Shown here one piece after another: positions 16,676-25,984 of a DNA stretch of 64,000 bases. The number at the start of each line of letters is the position of its first letter. The first letter of the stretch is position 1. The notes under the pieces are model-generated. The model was given only the letters and a program-made list of their open reading frames with translations, searched no databases and was not told the origin of the DNA. A program made the translations under genes and the position numbers. The stretch comes from Burkholderiales bacterium GJ-E10 (GTDB taxonomy: Bacteria > Pseudomonadota > Gammaproteobacteria > Burkholderiales > Burkholderiaceae_F), in contig AP014683.1 of assembly GCA_000828975.1 (NCBI GenBank), forward strand, positions 2,127,700 through 2,191,699, in the 5' to 3' direction.

Positions 16676-18554
16676 TTCGAACCCTGGGCACGGAGGCCAA
16701 TAGACGCCGAGTGTACGGATCCTGCGGGTGTTCGATCAACTCCCGCGCCGGACCGGTTTCGACGATGCGGCCCGCGGTCATCACCGCCACCTCGTCCGCA
16801 AGATACTCCACGACGCCGAAGTTGTGGGTGATGAACAGATAGGCGATGCCCCGCTCCTGCTGCAAGCGGCGCAACAGATTGAGGATCTGCGCCTGCACCG
16901 ACACGTCGAGCGCCGACGTCGGCTCATCGCAGATGATGAGCCGAGGCTCCACCGCCAGCGCCCGCGCGATCGCGATGCGCTGGCGCTGGCCGCCCGAGAA
17001 TTCGTGCGGGTAACGAAGGCGCGCGTCGGGCCGCAGGCCGACGGTATCCATCAACGCCTCGGTGCGGACGCGACGATCCGCCGCATCGATCTCGGGTCGC
17101 AGCGCCAGCAGGCCTTCCTCCAGGATCTCCGCGACGCGCATCCGGGGGTTGAGCGATGCGTTGGGATCCTGGAAAACGATCTGAAGAGCGCGCCGGGCGC
17201 GGCGCAGCGCGTCGCCCTGCATCGCACCAAGGTCTTCACCATCCAGCAGCGCTTGGCCGCTGATCTGCGCCTTGCGCCGCAGCAGTTGCAGAATCGCCTT
17301 GCCGGTGGTGGTCTTGCCGCAACCGGACTCGCCGACCAGGGCCAGCGTGCGACCGGCTTCCAGACGGAACGAGACCCCGTCCACCGCCTTGGCGATGCCG
17401 TGGGTGGTGCCCCAGCGCCCGGTCGTGCGGGTGGGGAAGTGGACGCGGTAGTCGGCGACTTCCAGGAGGGAAGCGCGGTTGCCGTTGCGCACACCCTCAC
17501 CCCCGCCCTCTCCCGCCGCGCGGGAGAGGGGGACCGGCGGCGCGACGGCATCGGATATCGCCATGTCACCAGACCCTGCACCAACCGTCTGTCGTACATC
17601 CGTCCGATACAACACGCAGCGCACTTCATGGCCGTCTCCGATGCGGATCAACTCCGGCTCGCCCATCCGGCACTCGGGTCGGACGGCGAAACAGCGATCC
17701 GCGAAACGGCAAGTGGTGAACGGCCGATCCAGGGGAGGAACCGTTCCCGGAATCGCCTCGAGCGCCAGGCCGCGCTTCGCCATGTCGGGCAACGCACCGA
17801 ACAGCCCGCGCGCGTAAGGGTGCAACGGGCGGGAAAAGAACGCCGACGCGGGCGCCGTCTCGACAACCTGCCCGGCGTACATCAGTGCAACCCGGTGCGC
17901 CATCTGCGACACGATCGCCAGATCGTGGGTGATGAGCAGCAGCGCCATGCCGTTTTCGGCCTGCAGCTCCCGCAGCAGATCGAGGATCTGCGCCTGGATG
18001 GTGACGTCGAGCGCGGTCGTCGGCTCGTCGGCGATCAGGAGTTCCGGTTCCGCCGCGAGCGCGGCCGCGATCATCACGCGCTGCTTCTGTCCACCCGAAA
18101 GCTCGAACGGATAGTTATGGAAGCGCCGTTCCGGTTCGGGCACGCCGACCCGCCGCAGCCAGTCCACCGCCCGTTCCCGTGCCGCCGCGCCGCGCAGGGT
18201 CGTGTGGCGTTCGATCGTTTCGACCACCTGGGCGCCGACGGTCATCACCGGGTCGAGGCTGGTCGCGGGCTCCTGGAACACGATGCCGACCCGCCCGCCG
18301 CGCAGATCGCGCATATCCGCTTCGGGCAGGGAAACGATGTCGGCACCGTCGAGTTCGATCGCCCCCGCCCCCACCCGCGCATTGTCGGGCAGCAGCCGCA
18401 TCACCGAGAGCGCAGTCACCGATTTGCCGCAGCCCGATTCGCCGACGAGCGCAAAGGTCTCCCCCTTGGCGATGGCAAACGTCGCCCCGTCTACGGCAAC
18501 GACGACGGCAGTGCCGGTGGCGATCTCGGTACGCAGGCCGGTCACGTCGAGCAT
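16665..18554 (-). CDS. Double ATPase of a peptide-type ABC transporter (YejF-like)
   Basis: The 629-residue protein holds two complete ABC domains. The first has Walker A GESGCGKS, signature LSGGQKQR and Walker B LLIADEP. The second has [16 protein letters not shown] and LIICDEP. The first ends in the oligopeptide-type C-terminal motif with CRFADRC. The layout matches YejF and other DppD-DppF fusions, which power uptake of peptides or related solutes. It follows the permease gene by 3 bases. The linker between the domains contains residues 339-354, encoded by a palindromic repeat (17491-17536) shared with hypF and aroA-cmk. Confidence 0.93.
   Translation of the reverse strand: MLDVTGLRTEIATGTAVVVAVDGATFAIAKGETFALVGESGCGKSVTALSVMRLLPDNARVGAGAIELDGADIVSLPEADMRDLRGGRVGIVFQEPATSLDPVMTVGAQVVETIERHTTLRGAAARERAVDWLRRVGVPEPERRFHNYPFELSGGQKQRVMIAAALAAEPELLIADEPTTALDVTIQAQILDLLRELQAENGMALLLITHDLAIVSQMAHRVALMYAGQVVETAPASAFFSRPLHPYARGLFGALPDMAKRGLALEAIPGTVPPLDRPFTTCRFADRCFAVRPECRMGEPELIRIGDGHEVRCVLYRTDVRQTVGAGSGDMAISDAVAPPVPLSRAAGEGGGEGVRNGNRASLLEVADYRVHFPTRTTGRWGTTHGIAKAVDGVSFRLEAGRTLALVGESGCGKTTTGKAILQLLRRKAQISGQALLDGEDLGAMQGDALRRARRALQIVFQDPNASLNPRMRVAEILEEGLLALRPEIDAADRRVRTEALMDTVGLRPDARLRYPHEFSGGQRQRIAIARALAVEPRLIICDEPTSALDVSVQAQILNLLRRLQQERGIAYLFITHNFGVVEYLADEVAVMTAGRIVETGPARELIEHPQDPYTRRLLASVPRVRRPF
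17491..17536. repeat. Palindromic repeat, copy 2 (inside the double ABC ATPase)
   Basis: The plus strand begins ACACCCTCACCCCCGCCCTC and continues TCCCGC-CGC-GCGGGAGAGGGGGACC. The first 26 bases are identical to copy 1 in hypF, and the second arm is identical except for the final bases. It encodes the linker between the two ATPase domains. The last part reads GEGGGEGV in the same frame as in hypF, while the first arm is read in a different frame because the loop lengths differ. Confidence 0.85.
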
Positions 18555-18557
18555 CGG

Positions 18558-20057
18558 TCACCTCCGTGCGGCGCGCGGATCGAACGCATCGCGCACCGCA
18601 TCGGCGAAATAGTTGGCAGAAAGGACCAGGGTGACCATGAATGTGAACGCCGTGACGAGCGTCCACCAAATCACCGGCTCGCGGGCGAGTTCGAGGCGCG
18701 CAGTGTTGATCATCGTGCCGAAGCTCGCCATCGAGGGATCCACGCCGATCCCGACATAGGAGAGCGTCGCCTCCGCAAGGACCAGATCCGAGAACCGGAT
18801 CACGACGTTGATCAGCACCATGTGCATGATATTCGGCAACAGGTGCACGCGCAGGATGCGCAGGGCGGGCACGCCGAATGCCTGCGCGGCCTGGATGAAG
18901 TCGAGTTCGCGCAGCTTGAGTACCTCGCCGCGCACCAGTCGGCACAGGTCGGTCCAGGATCCCAATCCCAGGATCACGCACAGAAAGAAGAGGCGCGCGT
19001 CGGTGCGGTTGGCCATCGTCGGAAACCAGTCCGGGTGCTTGTCGATGAATACCATCAGCATCAGCACCGAGGCGGCGATCAGCAGCACGTAGGGGATGGA
19101 ATTGACCACCGTGTAGAGGTATTGGATCGCCTCGTCGATCCAGCCGCGGAAATACCCGGCAAGCAGCCCCAGCCCGACCGCGAGCGGCAGCGTGAAGATC
19201 GTCGTCATGGTGCCGATGACGAGCGCGGTGCGGATGCTTTTGAGCACCACGTAGAGGAGGTCCCGACCGGTGCGGTCGGTTCCGAGCACGTGGTAGTTGG
19301 TGGCCATGCCGGCGACGATGCCGGCCAGAACGCAGGCGATCAGGAGCGTGAGGAGGACGGCGCGTACGGGGTAGCGGGTTCGGCCGTGGAGAATGCGGAG
19401 CAGTTCGGCGCCATGCGCCCGACGGACACCCGGCGCCCCTCCCTCCTCCGCGCCCGAACCCGCTCCGCGCGCACAGGGCGCCGGGCGTCCGTCGGGAGCC
19501 GTTTCCGGTGTCGACCGATGGACCAGCGCGAAGCTTGCCGCGAACATTGCCACGAACGCCGTGAGCCCTGCCGCCGCGCCGAGCAGCGCCCGCTTGGCCA
19601 CGTCGGCCGCCCAGCCGTGTCCGGCGTCATCGATGCCGAGGCCGGCGTGTTTCAGGCGCGGATATCGGCGAATCGTCTTTCCGTCGGGAAGCAGCGTCAC
19701 CTGCTTGGCGAAGCCGTAAATCGCCAGCGGGCGCGAATAGCTGACCTCCTGGCTGTCGCGGAGGTGCGCGAGCAAGGCATCGAGGGCGGAATCGGTCCGC
19801 GCCGACCAGGCGGGGGCCTCGCCCGGCGCGCTGGACAGGGCGAGGCGGTAGTGCAGGCTGTCGAGCATGCCCACCGTGGCGAAGAGGAGCAGCACCGTCG
19901 CGGACACCGCGCCGGCAGGCCGCAGGAAGGCCTGCCGCCACGTCGCCGCGAGATGGGGGGTGCGCGCCACGATGCGCCCGTACGCGAGCAGCGCGGCAAC
20001 CAGCAGGAACATCGCGACGTCGGTCCAGAGAAATACGGGTTCCATGGGCGTAGTCAT
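18558..20057 (-). CDS. ABC transporter permease (YejE-like) with long N-terminal part
   Basis: The 499-residue protein is an inner-membrane permease of the DppC/YejE type. The transport domain occupies the last 290 residues, with NYHVLGTDRTGRDLLYVV, repeated membrane segments and the ATPase-contact loop QAAQAFGVPALRILRVHLLPN. It is about 150 residues longer than YejE. The N-terminal half has two extra hydrophobic segments and a periplasmic-looking domain. Residues about 188-212 are Gly/Ala/Arg-rich and encoded by a 19-base inverted repeat (19421-19493), probably an insertion. ATG 20057 overlaps the other permease stop (ATGA). Confidence 0.9.
   Translation of the reverse strand: MTTPMEPVFLWTDVAMFLLVAALLAYGRIVARTPHLAATWRQAFLRPAGAVSATVLLLFATVGMLDSLHYRLALSSAPGEAPAWSARTDSALDALLAHLRDSQEVSYSRPLAIYGFAKQVTLLPDGKTIRRYPRLKHAGLGIDDAGHGWAADVAKRALLGAAAGLTAFVAMFAASFALVHRSTPETAPDGRPAPCARGAGSGAEEGGAPGVRRAHGAELLRILHGRTRYPVRAVLLTLLIACVLAGIVAGMATNYHVLGTDRTGRDLLYVVLKSIRTALVIGTMTTIFTLPLAVGLGLLAGYFRGWIDEAIQYLYTVVNSIPYVLLIAASVLMLMVFIDKHPDWFPTMANRTDARLFFLCVILGLGSWTDLCRLVRGEVLKLRELDFIQAAQAFGVPALRILRVHLLPNIMHMVLINVVIRFSDLVLAEATLSYVGIGVDPSMASFGTMINTARLELAREPVIWWTLVTAFTFMVTLVLSANYFADAVRDAFDPRAARR
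19421..19493. repeat. 19-base inverted repeat inside the permease gene
   Basis: The arm at 19421-19439 (GACGGACACCCGGCGCCCC) and the arm at 19475-19493 (AGGGCGCCGGGCGTCCGTC) are reverse complements apart from two positions. They are separated by 35 bases. The whole 73-base unit is read through in frame and encodes a low-complexity segment that ordinary permeases of this type lack. It is not the same sequence as the shared repeat in hypF. Confidence 0.75.
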
Positions 20058-21025
20058 TCGAGGCGGACCCGCGGGTCGACGAAGGTATAGACGATGTCCA
20101 CCAGCAGGTAGGACCCGATGGTGACGACGGAACCCACGAACACCATCGCGCGGACGATGCCGAAATCCTGCTGCGTGATGCCATCGATGGTGAACGCACC
20201 CAGACCGGGAATGGCGAAGAACGATTCGGTGATGATCGTTCCGGTGAACACGATCGGCAACATCGCGCCGGCATTGGTTACGATGGGGATGAGCGAATTG
20301 CGCAGGACATGGCGCAGCAGCACCGTCCACTCGGAGAGGCCCTTGGCGCGCGCGGTGCGCACGTAGTCCTTTCCCAGCTCTTCGAGGTAGATCGTGCGGA
20401 ACAGCCGCGCCTGCGGCCCGAGCGAGCCCAGCACGAGCACGAATATCGGCAGGATCAGGAACGCCTCGGGGCGGGCGCGGGCGAAACCCGATACCGGGGT
20501 GAGCTGCATGAGCTTGCCGATGAGGTACTGCCCGAAGATGATGTAAAAGAGCGTGGAGATCGACATCAGCACGACGAGGAATGCCACGCCCGCGGCGTCG
20601 AGCCGCGTAGCCCGGAAGAGCACCATCCCCAAAGCGAACACCACCGGCAGGATGACGGCGAGCAGGAACACCTGGATGCCGATCAGGAACGACGGCAGGA
20701 ACCGCCGGCGCATCTCGTAGGAAATGTCCAGCCCCTCGTTGGTGTGGCCGAATTTCAGTTCCGCCATGTCCCGGGTGGTGGCGAAGAACACGGTGTCGGT
20801 GAACTTGCCGAACCCCGGCGCAGCGGCGTTGAAATAAAGCGGCCGGTCGTAGCCGTGCTCGGCCTCCCAGCGATGGATCGCTTCGGCCGTCACGCGTCGG
20901 CCCAGTTGCAGCCGCGCCTGGTCTTCGGGCGTGTTCACCGCGAAGAACAGGGTGAATGTCACCAGATGGACGCCGAACAGCACGGCGAGCGCGTAGGCGA
21001 TGCGACGCAGGAGATAGGCGATCAT
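20054..21025 (-). CDS. ABC transporter permease (DppB/YejB-like)
   Basis: The 323-residue protein starts MIAYLLRRIAYALAVLFGVH, the classic N-terminal first helix of DppB-type permeases. Six hydrophobic helices are visible. The ATPase-contact loop is DYVRTARAKGLSEWTVLLRHVLRNSL, near residues 220-245. It is the partner of the YejE-like permease and couples with it through a 4-base overlap. Its start overlaps the end of the binding-protein gene by 4 bases. The peptide family is clear; the exact substrate is not. Confidence 0.94.
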   Translation of the reverse strand: MIAYLLRRIAYALAVLFGVHLVTFTLFFAVNTPEDQARLQLGRRVTAEAIHRWEAEHGYDRPLYFNAAAPGFGKFTDTVFFATTRDMAELKFGHTNEGLDISYEMRRRFLPSFLIGIQVFLLAVILPVVFALGMVLFRATRLDAAGVAFLVVLMSISTLFYIIFGQYLIGKLMQLTPVSGFARARPEAFLILPIFVLVLGSLGPQARLFRTIYLEELGKDYVRTARAKGLSEWTVLLRHVLRNSLIPIVTNAGAMLPIVFTGTIITESFFAIPGLGAFTIDGITQQDFGIVRAMVFVGSVVTIGSYLLVDIVYTFVDPRVRLE

Positions 21026-23385
21026 GATGGCCGTTCCCCCTCACCACCGCGCCCCTCCCCGTCGGGGAGCAAGGGGGGAGGAAGTCCGCCGCCCGCTTCC
21101 TGCGAGGGGAAGGAGGATCCACCGGCGGGCGGCACTTCCCAGATGATCGCCGTGCGTGCGTCGCGCCGCTCGCGCGCGCGCCAGACCTGCCACAAGGGAA
21201 TCATCGCCAGGGACAATACGGCCAGGATCGCTGCGAGCGGCCACCAGTGCGGCCGGTTCCATTCGCGGATCCGTTCCCAGCGCATCGCCGGGTCCACATC
21301 CAGGTACTTGATCTGATCGCGCACCATGATGCTCGGATTGGCGTTGTGCACCCACGGCTGGTATGCGGCCGAGATCGCCGGAAAGTACCCCCACATCCAG
21401 GGGCTGTCGCGCTGGACAATCTGGACCATCCGATCGATCACCGCCTGCCGCGCGGGGCCATCGGGCAGCACCCGCATGGTCTGGTACAGGCGGTCGTATT
21501 CGGGATTCTCATAATTGGCCGCATTCTCGCCCTGGAACTTCGCCTTGCCCTGCGGGCCATAGAGCAGGAAGAGGAAGTTTTCGGGGTCCGGATAGTCGGC
21601 GTACCAGCCCCAGGAAAAGATCTGCGCCTCGCCTTTCAGGACGCGCTCCTGGAACCGGTTGTAGTCCTCGGCCCGGATTTCCAGCTGGACACCGAGCTTC
21701 GCGAACTGCTTGATTTCCCAATCGAGACCGGCCTGCGCTGCCGGCGTGGTGCCGGTGGTGTCGTAGGTCAGGACGAGCGGCTTGCCGGTCTTCGCATCGC
21801 GGCCGTCCGGATACCCGGCTTCGGCAAGCAAGCGGCGCGCTTCCGCGATCGATCGCCGTTCGGCGTGGCCGTCCGCCCACACATGGGTCACCGGATCGAT
21901 CCCCGCCTCGCCACCGCGATAGCCGAACACCCCGGGCGGAATCGGTCCCATCGCCGTCTTCGACGCGCCGATCGTGTCGAAGAACACGGTGCGGTACTCC
22001 TCCCAGTCGTGGGCGATCGAGATCGCCTGCCGCAGCTTGCGATTGCGCTCCCGCTGCGCGGGGGTGTCGCCACCGCCCACCACCGGGTCGAGCCAGTTGA
22101 AACCGATATAGGAAATGCTCGGCCCGACGTGGCCGATGATCTGTACGCCGCGCGCGCGCAGCAAGGCCGCGCGTCCGGTGTTGTCGAGCAACTCCTTCTC
22201 CAGGACGAACCCGGTGCTGAGCCGCTCGACGTAGGGCACGTCGTAATAGCCCTGGAGGAACTTGTCGAGCGCGGGTTCCTGCTCCTTTTCGACCGAAGAA
22301 ATGACTTCATCAACGAACGGCAGCGATTTCCCGGCATCGGCGAGCAGACCTTTGGCGGCATCGCCGGGCATCCCCACGCTCGGATACCGCTGCCCGTGGA
22401 AGTTCGGGTTGCGCCGCATGACGTAGCGGTTCGCGCTTTGGGAAACCAGCATGAACGGCCCGGTGCCGACCGGCCAGAAGTTGAGCGTGAGGCCGTTGTC
22501 CGCCATCCCGCGCTGGGCATAGAAGCGGTCGGCTTCCCAGGGAATCGGCGAGAAGAAGGTCATCGCCAGCCAGTACCGGAACTGCGGGTAGACGCCGTGG
22601 ATCCGGATTTCCAACGTGTAGCGGTCGAGCGCGCGGGCGCCGGGCAAGGGCACCGTGCGCAGGTCGCGCCAGGGCAGATCGCGATCGCGGGGGCTCGTTC
22701 CGGCCAGCGCCGCGGCGCGCTCGGCGCGAAGCCGGTCGCCGAACGCCTTCATGCCGACGATGAGCGGCGCCATGATGCCGTAGATCGGCGAGGGCGTATG
22801 GACGTACGGGCTGGCCAGGCGCTTGATCTCGTAGACGTAGTCGTCCGCGGTGAGTTCGCGCGTCGCGGTCGCCACGCCATGCGCGCCATCGAGCGGAAAA
22901 TCCGCAATCGAATGGCGCCATGCGATCTGCGCCGGACGGAGATCCTGATACACGTAGCGACCCTGCGCATCGCGGGCGAACGCCGGATGCGGTTGATACC
23001 GGATTCCCGGGATCAACCGCAGGGTGTACACGCTGGTGGCGATGCGATCGACCGGCGCGTCGGCAGGCAAGGTCCGACCCGCCGCGTCCAGGTACCGGAC
23101 CGTCGGCAACCCACGGACCGTACGCTCCTCCAGCGTGAACGGCCGCTTGAGGTAGTCATACTGCAACGGCGGCTCGTAGATCGAGTACGTCCAGGGCGTT
23201 TCGTCGTTGCTGTAGCTGCTGACCGGGTCGAGATACTTCGGGCGCGAGCCGAAGGATGTGAAGAGCACCTTGGCGCGCAGCAGCGATTCCGGGTACGGGG
23301 AGTCGGGGACCGGGCCGCAGCCCTGGACCGTCAGGGCCAGGAGGACCAGGGCGATCGCCGGAAGGAAGCCGAAAGCGCGTTTCAA
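21022..23385 (-). CDS. Solute-binding lipoprotein of the peptide ABC transporter, with C-terminal membrane helix
   Basis: The protein is a family-5 (oligopeptide/nickel type) binding protein of about 787 residues. It starts with a lipoprotein signal ending LALTVQGC (Cys23) if TTG 23385 is used. Longer starts run into the divergent ybgC promoter and put extra charged residues before the signal. Family motifs include FYAQRGMADNGLTLNFWPVGTGPF-type text near 320 and YADYPDPENF near 615. Unusually, a hydrophobic helix (PLAAILAVLSLAMIPLWQVW) lies near the C-terminus, followed by about 45 Gly/Pro-rich residues encoded by palindromic DNA. The start is uncertain, the function call is not. Confidence 0.85.
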   Translation of the reverse strand: MKRAFGFLPAIALVLLALTVQGCGPVPDSPYPESLLRAKVLFTSFGSRPKYLDPVSSYSNDETPWTYSIYEPPLQYDYLKRPFTLEERTVRGLPTVRYLDAAGRTLPADAPVDRIATSVYTLRLIPGIRYQPHPAFARDAQGRYVYQDLRPAQIAWRHSIADFPLDGAHGVATATRELTADDYVYEIKRLASPYVHTPSPIYGIMAPLIVGMKAFGDRLRAERAAALAGTSPRDRDLPWRDLRTVPLPGARALDRYTLEIRIHGVYPQFRYWLAMTFFSPIPWEADRFYAQRGMADNGLTLNFWPVGTGPFMLVSQSANRYVMRRNPNFHGQRYPSVGMPGDAAKGLLADAGKSLPFVDEVISSVEKEQEPALDKFLQGYYDVPYVERLSTGFVLEKELLDNTGRAALLRARGVQIIGHVGPSISYIGFNWLDPVVGGGDTPAQRERNRKLRQAISIAHDWEEYRTVFFDTIGASKTAMGPIPPGVFGYRGGEAGIDPVTHVWADGHAERRSIAEARRLLAEAGYPDGRDAKTGKPLVLTYDTTGTTPAAQAGLDWEIKQFAKLGVQLEIRAEDYNRFQERVLKGEAQIFSWGWYADYPDPENFLFLLYGPQGKAKFQGENAANYENPEYDRLYQTMRVLPDGPARQAVIDRMVQIVQRDSPWMWGYFPAISAAYQPWVHNANPSIMVRDQIKYLDVDPAMRWERIREWNRPHWWPLAAILAVLSLAMIPLWQVWRARERRDARTAIIWEVPPAGGSSFPSQEAGGGLPPPLLPDGEGRGGEGERPS
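21055..21139. repeat. Nested palindromes in the 3' end of the binding-protein gene
   Basis: CTCCCCGTCGGGGAG (21055-21069) is a perfect hairpin. Outside it, GGAAGTCCGCCGCCCG (21080-21095) pairs with CGGGCGGCACTTCC (21126-21139) apart from two extra bases. The DNA encodes the low-complexity tail after the C-terminal membrane helix. It may be a decayed palindromic insertion or a hairpin that protects or attenuates the operon message. Confidence 0.55.
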
Positions 23386-23467
23386 TGTCGGATACGGTTT
23401 TTCTGGAGAAAATGGGTAACAACCCGTTTCAGAAGCGTACACGAAGCTCGCAGTACACTTCCGCACC

Positions 23468-23911
23468 GTGGAAAATACCGATCCCTGCTTCCGCCTCCCG
23501 ATCCGGGTCTACTACGAAGACACCGATGCCGGCGGAGTGGTCTACCATGCCAACTTTCTCCGGTTCTTCGAGCGCTGCCGCACCGAGTGGCTGCGCGCGC
23601 TCGGGTTTCATCAGACCGAACTCGCGCAGCGCGACGGGATTCTGTTCGTGGTTGCCGCCGTTCGCGTCGAGTACCTGCGCCCGGCCCGCCTGGATGACGA
23701 CCTGGTGATCGATGCCCGCATTTCCGCCCTGCACCGCAGTGCGATCACATTCGTGCAGCATGCCCGACGCGGCACGGAACCCCTGTGCCGGGCCGAGGTC
23801 AAGGTCGTGTGCGTCGACGCCGCCACCCTGCGCCCGACCCGGTTGCCCCAACCCTTGACGAACCTTCTGCAAACCGGCCTTCCGGCCGCTTCCGAAACCG
23901 AACTCGCATGA
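23468..23911 (+). CDS. ybgC: Acyl-CoA thioesterase of the Tol-Pal operon
   Basis: The 147-residue hot-dog-fold protein has the family signature VYYEDTDAGGVVYHANFLRFFE, with the catalytic Asp in the EDTD segment. It hydrolyses acyl-CoA or acyl-ACP thioesters at the inner membrane and is the usual first gene of tol-pal operons. The start is GTG at 23468, which gives the normal short N-terminus; no good ribosome site is seen. It is divergent from the ABC binding-protein gene and overlaps tolQ by 4 bases. Confidence 0.93.
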   Translation: MENTDPCFRLPIRVYYEDTDAGGVVYHANFLRFFERCRTEWLRALGFHQTELAQRDGILFVVAAVRVEYLRPARLDDDLVIDARISALHRSAITFVQHARRGTEPLCRAEVKVVCVDAATLRPTRLPQPLTNLLQTGLPAASETELA

Positions 23912-24588
23912 ACATCTCTGCCGACCTTTCCATCTTTGCCCTGGTCGCCCACGCCACGTTTGTGGTGCAGTGCGTGATGGCGCTGCTGCTGGCGATCTCG
24001 CTCGCCTCCTGGACGTCGATCTTCAGCAAGACCCTGGCAATCCGCCGGGCGCGGCGGGAAACCGAATCCTTCGAGCGCAAGTTCTGGGCCGGCAGCGACC
24101 TGCGCCAGCTGTTCAGCGCCGCGTCCAACCCCCACAACCAGACCGGGGCGCTCGAACGCATCTTCGAAGCCGGCATGGCGGAATACCTCAAGCTGCGCAG
24201 CGGCCCGGGCGGCGACCAGGATCGCCAGGCACTGCTCGACGGCGCCCGCCGCGCCATGCGGGCAGGCTACCAGCGCGAAATGGACACGCTCGAATCGCGC
24301 CTGGCCTTCCTCGCCTCGGCCGGTTCGGTCAGTCCGTACATCGGCCTGTTCGGAACCGTGTGGGGCATCATGCACGCGTTCACCAACCTGTCGAGCCTGC
24401 AGCAGGCCACGCTGGCAAGCGTCGCGCCGGGCATCGCCGAAGCGCTCATCGCCACCGCGATCGGCCTGTTCGCGGCGATTCCGGCGGTGCTGGCCTACAA
24501 CCGGTTCGCGCACGACATCGACCGTCTGGCCAACCGGTTCGAGACCTTCATCGAAGAGTTCTCGAACATCCTGCAACGGCAGCGGTAA
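23908..24588 (+). CDS. tolQ: Tol-Pal inner-membrane protein TolQ
   Basis: The 226-residue proton-channel subunit has three membrane helices. The first is near residues 12-34, the second and third lie in GSVSPYIGLFGTVWGIMHAF and in IAEALIATAIGLFAAIPAVLAYN. With TolR it uses the proton gradient to drive TolA during outer-membrane constriction at division. The start at ATG 23908 overlaps the ybgC stop (ATGA); longer in-frame readings back into ybgC are rejected. Confidence 0.97.
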   Translation: MNISADLSIFALVAHATFVVQCVMALLLAISLASWTSIFSKTLAIRRARRETESFERKFWAGSDLRQLFSAASNPHNQTGALERIFEAGMAEYLKLRSGPGGDQDRQALLDGARRAMRAGYQREMDTLESRLAFLASAGSVSPYIGLFGTVWGIMHAFTNLSSLQQATLASVAPGIAEALIATAIGLFAAIPAVLAYNRFAHDIDRLANRFETFIEEFSNILQRQR

Positions 24589-24593
24589 GCGCC

Positions 24594-25034
24594 ATGGCCG
24601 TACTCGCCCGCCGCAGCAGCGGAAGCCGGCGCCGCATGATGGCCGACATCAACGTCGTGCCGTACATCGACGTGATGCTGGTGCTGGTCGTGATCCTCAT
24701 GGTCTCGGCGCCGTTCGTCAATCCGAGCCTGGTGCAGCTACCCTCCCTCGGCAAGGCCAACCGCGCACCGGATCGGCCCATCGAGGTCGCCGTCAAGGCC
24801 GACGGCAGCCTGCTGCTGCGCGACCGCACCGCCGGCGGGTACGCGGCCCCCCGGCCGGTGCAACTGGATGAATTCGTCGCGCTGGTGCGGCAGCGCCAGC
24901 AGAGCGACCCCAACGTCCCGGTGGTGATCTCGGGCGACAAGCGGGTCCGCTACGAGGCGATCATCCACGTCATGGACGCGCTCTACAAGGCCGACGTCAA
25001 ACGCGTCGGCCTGTCGGTGAGACCGACCCGATGA
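24594..25034 (+). CDS. tolR: Tol-Pal inner-membrane protein TolR
   Basis: The 146-residue ExbD/TolR protein has a short basic N-terminus, then ADINVVPYIDVMLVLVVILM with the functional Asp in the single membrane helix, and a periplasmic domain. It forms the stator with TolQ. ATG at 24594 is 5 bases after the tolQ stop. It overlaps tolA by 4 bases. Confidence 0.97.
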   Translation: MAVLARRSSGSRRRMMADINVVPYIDVMLVLVVILMVSAPFVNPSLVQLPSLGKANRAPDRPIEVAVKADGSLLLRDRTAGGYAAPRPVQLDEFVALVRQRQQSDPNVPVVISGDKRVRYEAIIHVMDALYKADVKRVGLSVRPTR

Positions 25035-25870
25035 CCGCAATTGCCGCCGACCGGGTTCCGCGGCAAGCCCCGCACCGAAACCGCGATACCCTGCCCTCCT
25101 TCCTGGCGGCGCTGGTCATGCACGGCGCGCTGGTCGCCGCGCTGTGGATCGCGATGCGCTGGCACACCGGCGCGAGCGCGCCGGTGACGGCGACGCTCTG
25201 GAATCTGCCGCCGATGCCGGTGCCCCACCATGCCGTCCAGGCTCCGACGCCGCCGAAGGTCGTGCCGCCGCCGGCACCGCCCCCGCCTCCGCCCAAGGAA
25301 GAGCGCCTGCCGTCGAAAGCGGACATCGTCGAAAAGAAGACGGCGCCGACCACCCCCAAGCCGCCGCCCAAGAAGACGCGCGAAAATCACCGCCATCACC
25401 GGCACAAGGCGGCCGAGGCCCGGGCCAAGGCCGAAGCTGCCGCCAAGGCGAAGGCCGCAGCCGAGCGCGCCCGGCTGGAGAAAGCCGCCGCACAGCAACA
25501 GCAACAGGAAATGCAGGAGCTCAACCGCCTCGCCAGCCAGGCGGCGACGGCGGCGCCCCGCCGCGCCACGGTCGCGTCGAGCGGCATGAGCCGGGCCGAC
25601 GCCAACCTCATCGGTGCGGCGATCAAGGCACACCTGTTTTTCGCGGTCCCGCCCGACGTCGCCGACACCGTCTACGCCGAGTACGAGGTCCACGTCCTGC
25701 CTACCGGGCAGCAGGTCGGCGACCCGCTGCTGATCAAGCCCAGCGGACTGCCCGGGTTCGACGAGGCGGCGCTGCGGGCGATCCTGGCGGTGAATCCCTT
25801 CCCGCGCAAGGATGGGCAGGACCTGCCCCGGACCGTCGACGTGAAGCTCTATCCCAAAGACGCGCACTGA
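25031..25870 (+). CDS. tolA: Tol-Pal protein TolA
   Basis: The 279-residue protein has an N-terminal membrane helix (about 20-40), a Pro-rich segment, a long charged Ala/Lys/Glu-rich helical stretch (roughly 110-170) and a small C-terminal domain with a TonB-like fold. That end includes VYAEYEVHVLPTGQ and SGLPGFDEAALRAI, typical of betaproteobacterial TolA. It spans the periplasm and contacts Pal and TolB. It is coupled to tolR by ATGA. The low-complexity middle makes alignments weak, but position and ends settle the call. Confidence 0.95.
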   Translation: MTAIAADRVPRQAPHRNRDTLPSFLAALVMHGALVAALWIAMRWHTGASAPVTATLWNLPPMPVPHHAVQAPTPPKVVPPPAPPPPPPKEERLPSKADIVEKKTAPTTPKPPPKKTRENHRHHRHKAAEARAKAEAAAKAKAAAERARLEKAAAQQQQQEMQELNRLASQAATAAPRRATVASSGMSRADANLIGAAIKAHLFFAVPPDVADTVYAEYEVHVLPTGQQVGDPLLIKPSGLPGFDEAALRAILAVNPFPRKDGQDLPRTVDVKLYPKDAH

Positions 25871-25984
25871 GGAACCCGACCACCGAACCGGCGTCGTATT
25901 TCCCTGGACAATAACCCTGTCACCCGGACACGAATAGAATCCGTCGCCATGCCTCCCGTTTCCTTCCAACGCACGCCCCTTCCG

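Noticed and set aside
16728-20090. A 1,120-codon open frame on the plus strand
   Set aside because: It is antisense to the ABC ATPase and permease genes, which have full motifs; long antisense frames are normal at this GC content.
21247-23697. An 816-codon plus-strand frame
   Set aside because: It is the antisense of the binding-protein gene and runs into ybgC in another frame.
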